Assembly (NCBI GenBank): GCA_029880385.1
Contig: JAOUOM010000120.1
Span: 1-6,447, forward strand
DNA: 6,447 nt
Origin: Cyclobacteriaceae bacterium
GTDB taxonomy: Bacteria > Bacteroidota > Bacteroidia > Cytophagales > Cyclobacteriaceae
Reading direction: 5' to 3'
Every line of letters starts with the position of its first letter. Positions within the stretch are counted from its first letter, which is position 1. Made by a program: the position numbers and the translations under genes. Shown piece by piece: positions 5,662-6,447 of this stretch. The notes beneath the pieces were generated by a model that saw only the letters and a list, made by a program, of their open reading frames with translations, was not told the DNA's origin and did no database searches.

Positions 5662-6447
5662 GGATCCGGTTGAGGTCTTCGGTCGAGGTATATGGAATAT
5701 TGATTTCACCTTTGTTGTCTTTTGACTTGATACGTATTTTGGTACCAAAATGCGAAGAGAGCCTTTCCTGCAATTTACTAATCTCTGGTGAGACTGGTTT
5801 TTTTTCGGTTTCCGGCTTGTCGCTTTTCGTAACGAGGTTTCGTACCAATTCTTCTACTTTCCTTACCGATAATCCATCTTTCAGGATTTGATGAAATACA
5901 TTCAATTGCAAGGACACATCGTCAATGGTGATGAGTGCCCGGGCATGCCCCATGCTTAATTGTCCGTCCCGTAGTGCGATTTGTATATCGGGGGGCAGCT
6001 TGAGCAAGCGGAGGTAGTTATTGACAGTGGTACGGTTTTTTCCTACCCGGTCGCCGAGTTCTTCCTGTTTCAGGCTACATTCGGTGAGAAGACGCTGGTA
6101 ACTAAGGGCTATTTCAATGGCATTCAGGTTTTCACGCTGAATGTTTTCGATCAATGCCATTTCCAGCATTTGCTGGTCGTCGGCTGTCCGGATATAGGCA
6201 GGAATGGTTTGTAATCCTGCCAGTTTGGATGCCTGCAGCCTTCGCTCCCCTGAAATCAGTTGAAATTGATTAGCAGCAAGTTTTCTAACGGTGATGGGCT
6301 GGATGATCCCCTGCACTTTTATGGAATCGGCTAGTTCGGCCAGGGCTTCCTGATTAAAGTCTGTCCGTGGTTGAAATGGGTTGACCTCAATCGAAAAAAT
6401 ATCTATTTCACTGGTTGAGCCTTCGATGGATGCCCCCGCGCCGCTTA
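5642..6447 (-). CDS. parB: Chromosome partitioning protein ParB (5' end cut by the window)
   Basis: ParB binds parS sites near the replication origin, loads as a CTP-dependent DNA clamp and works with the ParA ATPase to segregate chromosomes. Translation runs without a stop to the right edge, so the start is missing; 267 complete codons are visible, and perhaps 25-35 residues are lost. Numbering visible residues, NPFQPR lies at 22-27 and the QGIIQPITVR strand follows at about 45-54. The CTP-binding GERR box is at 66-69 (nt 6239-6250) and ENIQRENL at 100-107. The helix-turn-helix spans about 127-149 (KQEELGDRVGKNRTTVNNYL; nt 5999-6067). GQLSMGHARALI follows at about 161-172, then a charged linker and the C-terminal dimerisation domain ending DILDL. 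An internal GTG at 6316 is not the start, because conserved ParB sequence continues upstream of it. parA probably precedes it outside the window. Confidence 0.96.
   Translation of the reverse strand, partial: SGAGASIEGSTSEIDIFSIEVNPFQPRTDFNQEALAELADSIKVQGIIQPITVRKLAANQFQLISGERRLQASKLAGLQTIPAYIRTADDQQMLEMALIENIQRENLNAIEIALSYQRLLTECSLKQEELGDRVGKNRTTVNNYLRLLKLPPDIQIALRDGQLSMGHARALITIDDVSLQLNVFHQILKDGLSVRKVEELVRNLVTKSDKPETEKKPVSPEISKLQERLSSHFGTKIRIKSKDNKGEINIPYTSTEDLNRILDILDL

Noticed and set aside
5595..6214. Plus-strand open frames opposite parB and the DUF5683 start
   Set aside because: They are antisense to conserved ParB motifs, and their composition reflects the complementary strand.
1..6447. 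Search for a parS site (TGTTTCACGTGAAACA-like palindrome) because parB is present
   Set aside because: No match was seen by eye. The nearest look-alike, GAAACGTGAC at 1531-1540, has the half-site elements in the wrong arrangement. parS sites may lie outside the window.

Overview
The window looks like chromosomal core-genome DNA from a member of the Bacteroidota, probably of Cytophagales type (the phylum is well supported, the order is inference). Three things point there. The gene order parB - DUF5683 - dapB - lepB is characteristic of the phylum. Two candidate promoters match the Bacteroidota -7 box TAnnTTTG rather than the E. coli -10 box. Start codons mostly lack Shine-Dalgarno sequences.

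Layout. Positions 1-49 may hold the 3' tail of an upstream plus-strand gene, and a possible 30-codon membrane miniprotein ORF (46-138) overlaps it by ATGA; both are tentative. Positions 139-299 show nothing recognisable. A terminator hairpin (300-334) closes a minus-strand tRNA-Asp gene (336-409). The 410-570 spacer carries divergent promoter candidates, one for the tRNA and one for accA. A plus-strand lipid cluster follows: accA (571-1515), a patatin-like phospholipase (1561-2328) and a PlsC-type acyltransferase (2325-2879), the last two overlapping by 4 bp. A perfect 9-bp G/C-then-T hairpin (2863-2889) lies between this cluster and the convergent minus-strand cluster.

The minus-strand cluster, in transcription order, is parB (cut by the right edge of the window), a DUF5683 envelope protein, dapB and lepB. 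These genes are packed with short overlaps or gaps (about 20 nt overlap, 7 nt gap, 2 nt gap), so they probably form one transcript, most likely starting upstream at parA outside the window.

How the genes work together. The plus-strand cluster joins the committing step of fatty acid synthesis (the AccA subunit of acetyl-CoA carboxylase) to a putative lipid hydrolase and a putative acyl-glycerophosphate acyltransferase, which suggests supply and remodelling of membrane phospholipid. The minus-strand cluster links chromosome segregation (ParB), diaminopimelate/lysine synthesis for the cell wall (DapB), protein export (LepB) and an uncharacterised exported protein (DUF5683). I see no mobile element, CRISPR array, phage gene or clearly new defence system. 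The least understood items are DUF5683, the patatin with altered motifs, the enlarged LepB and the possible miniprotein.
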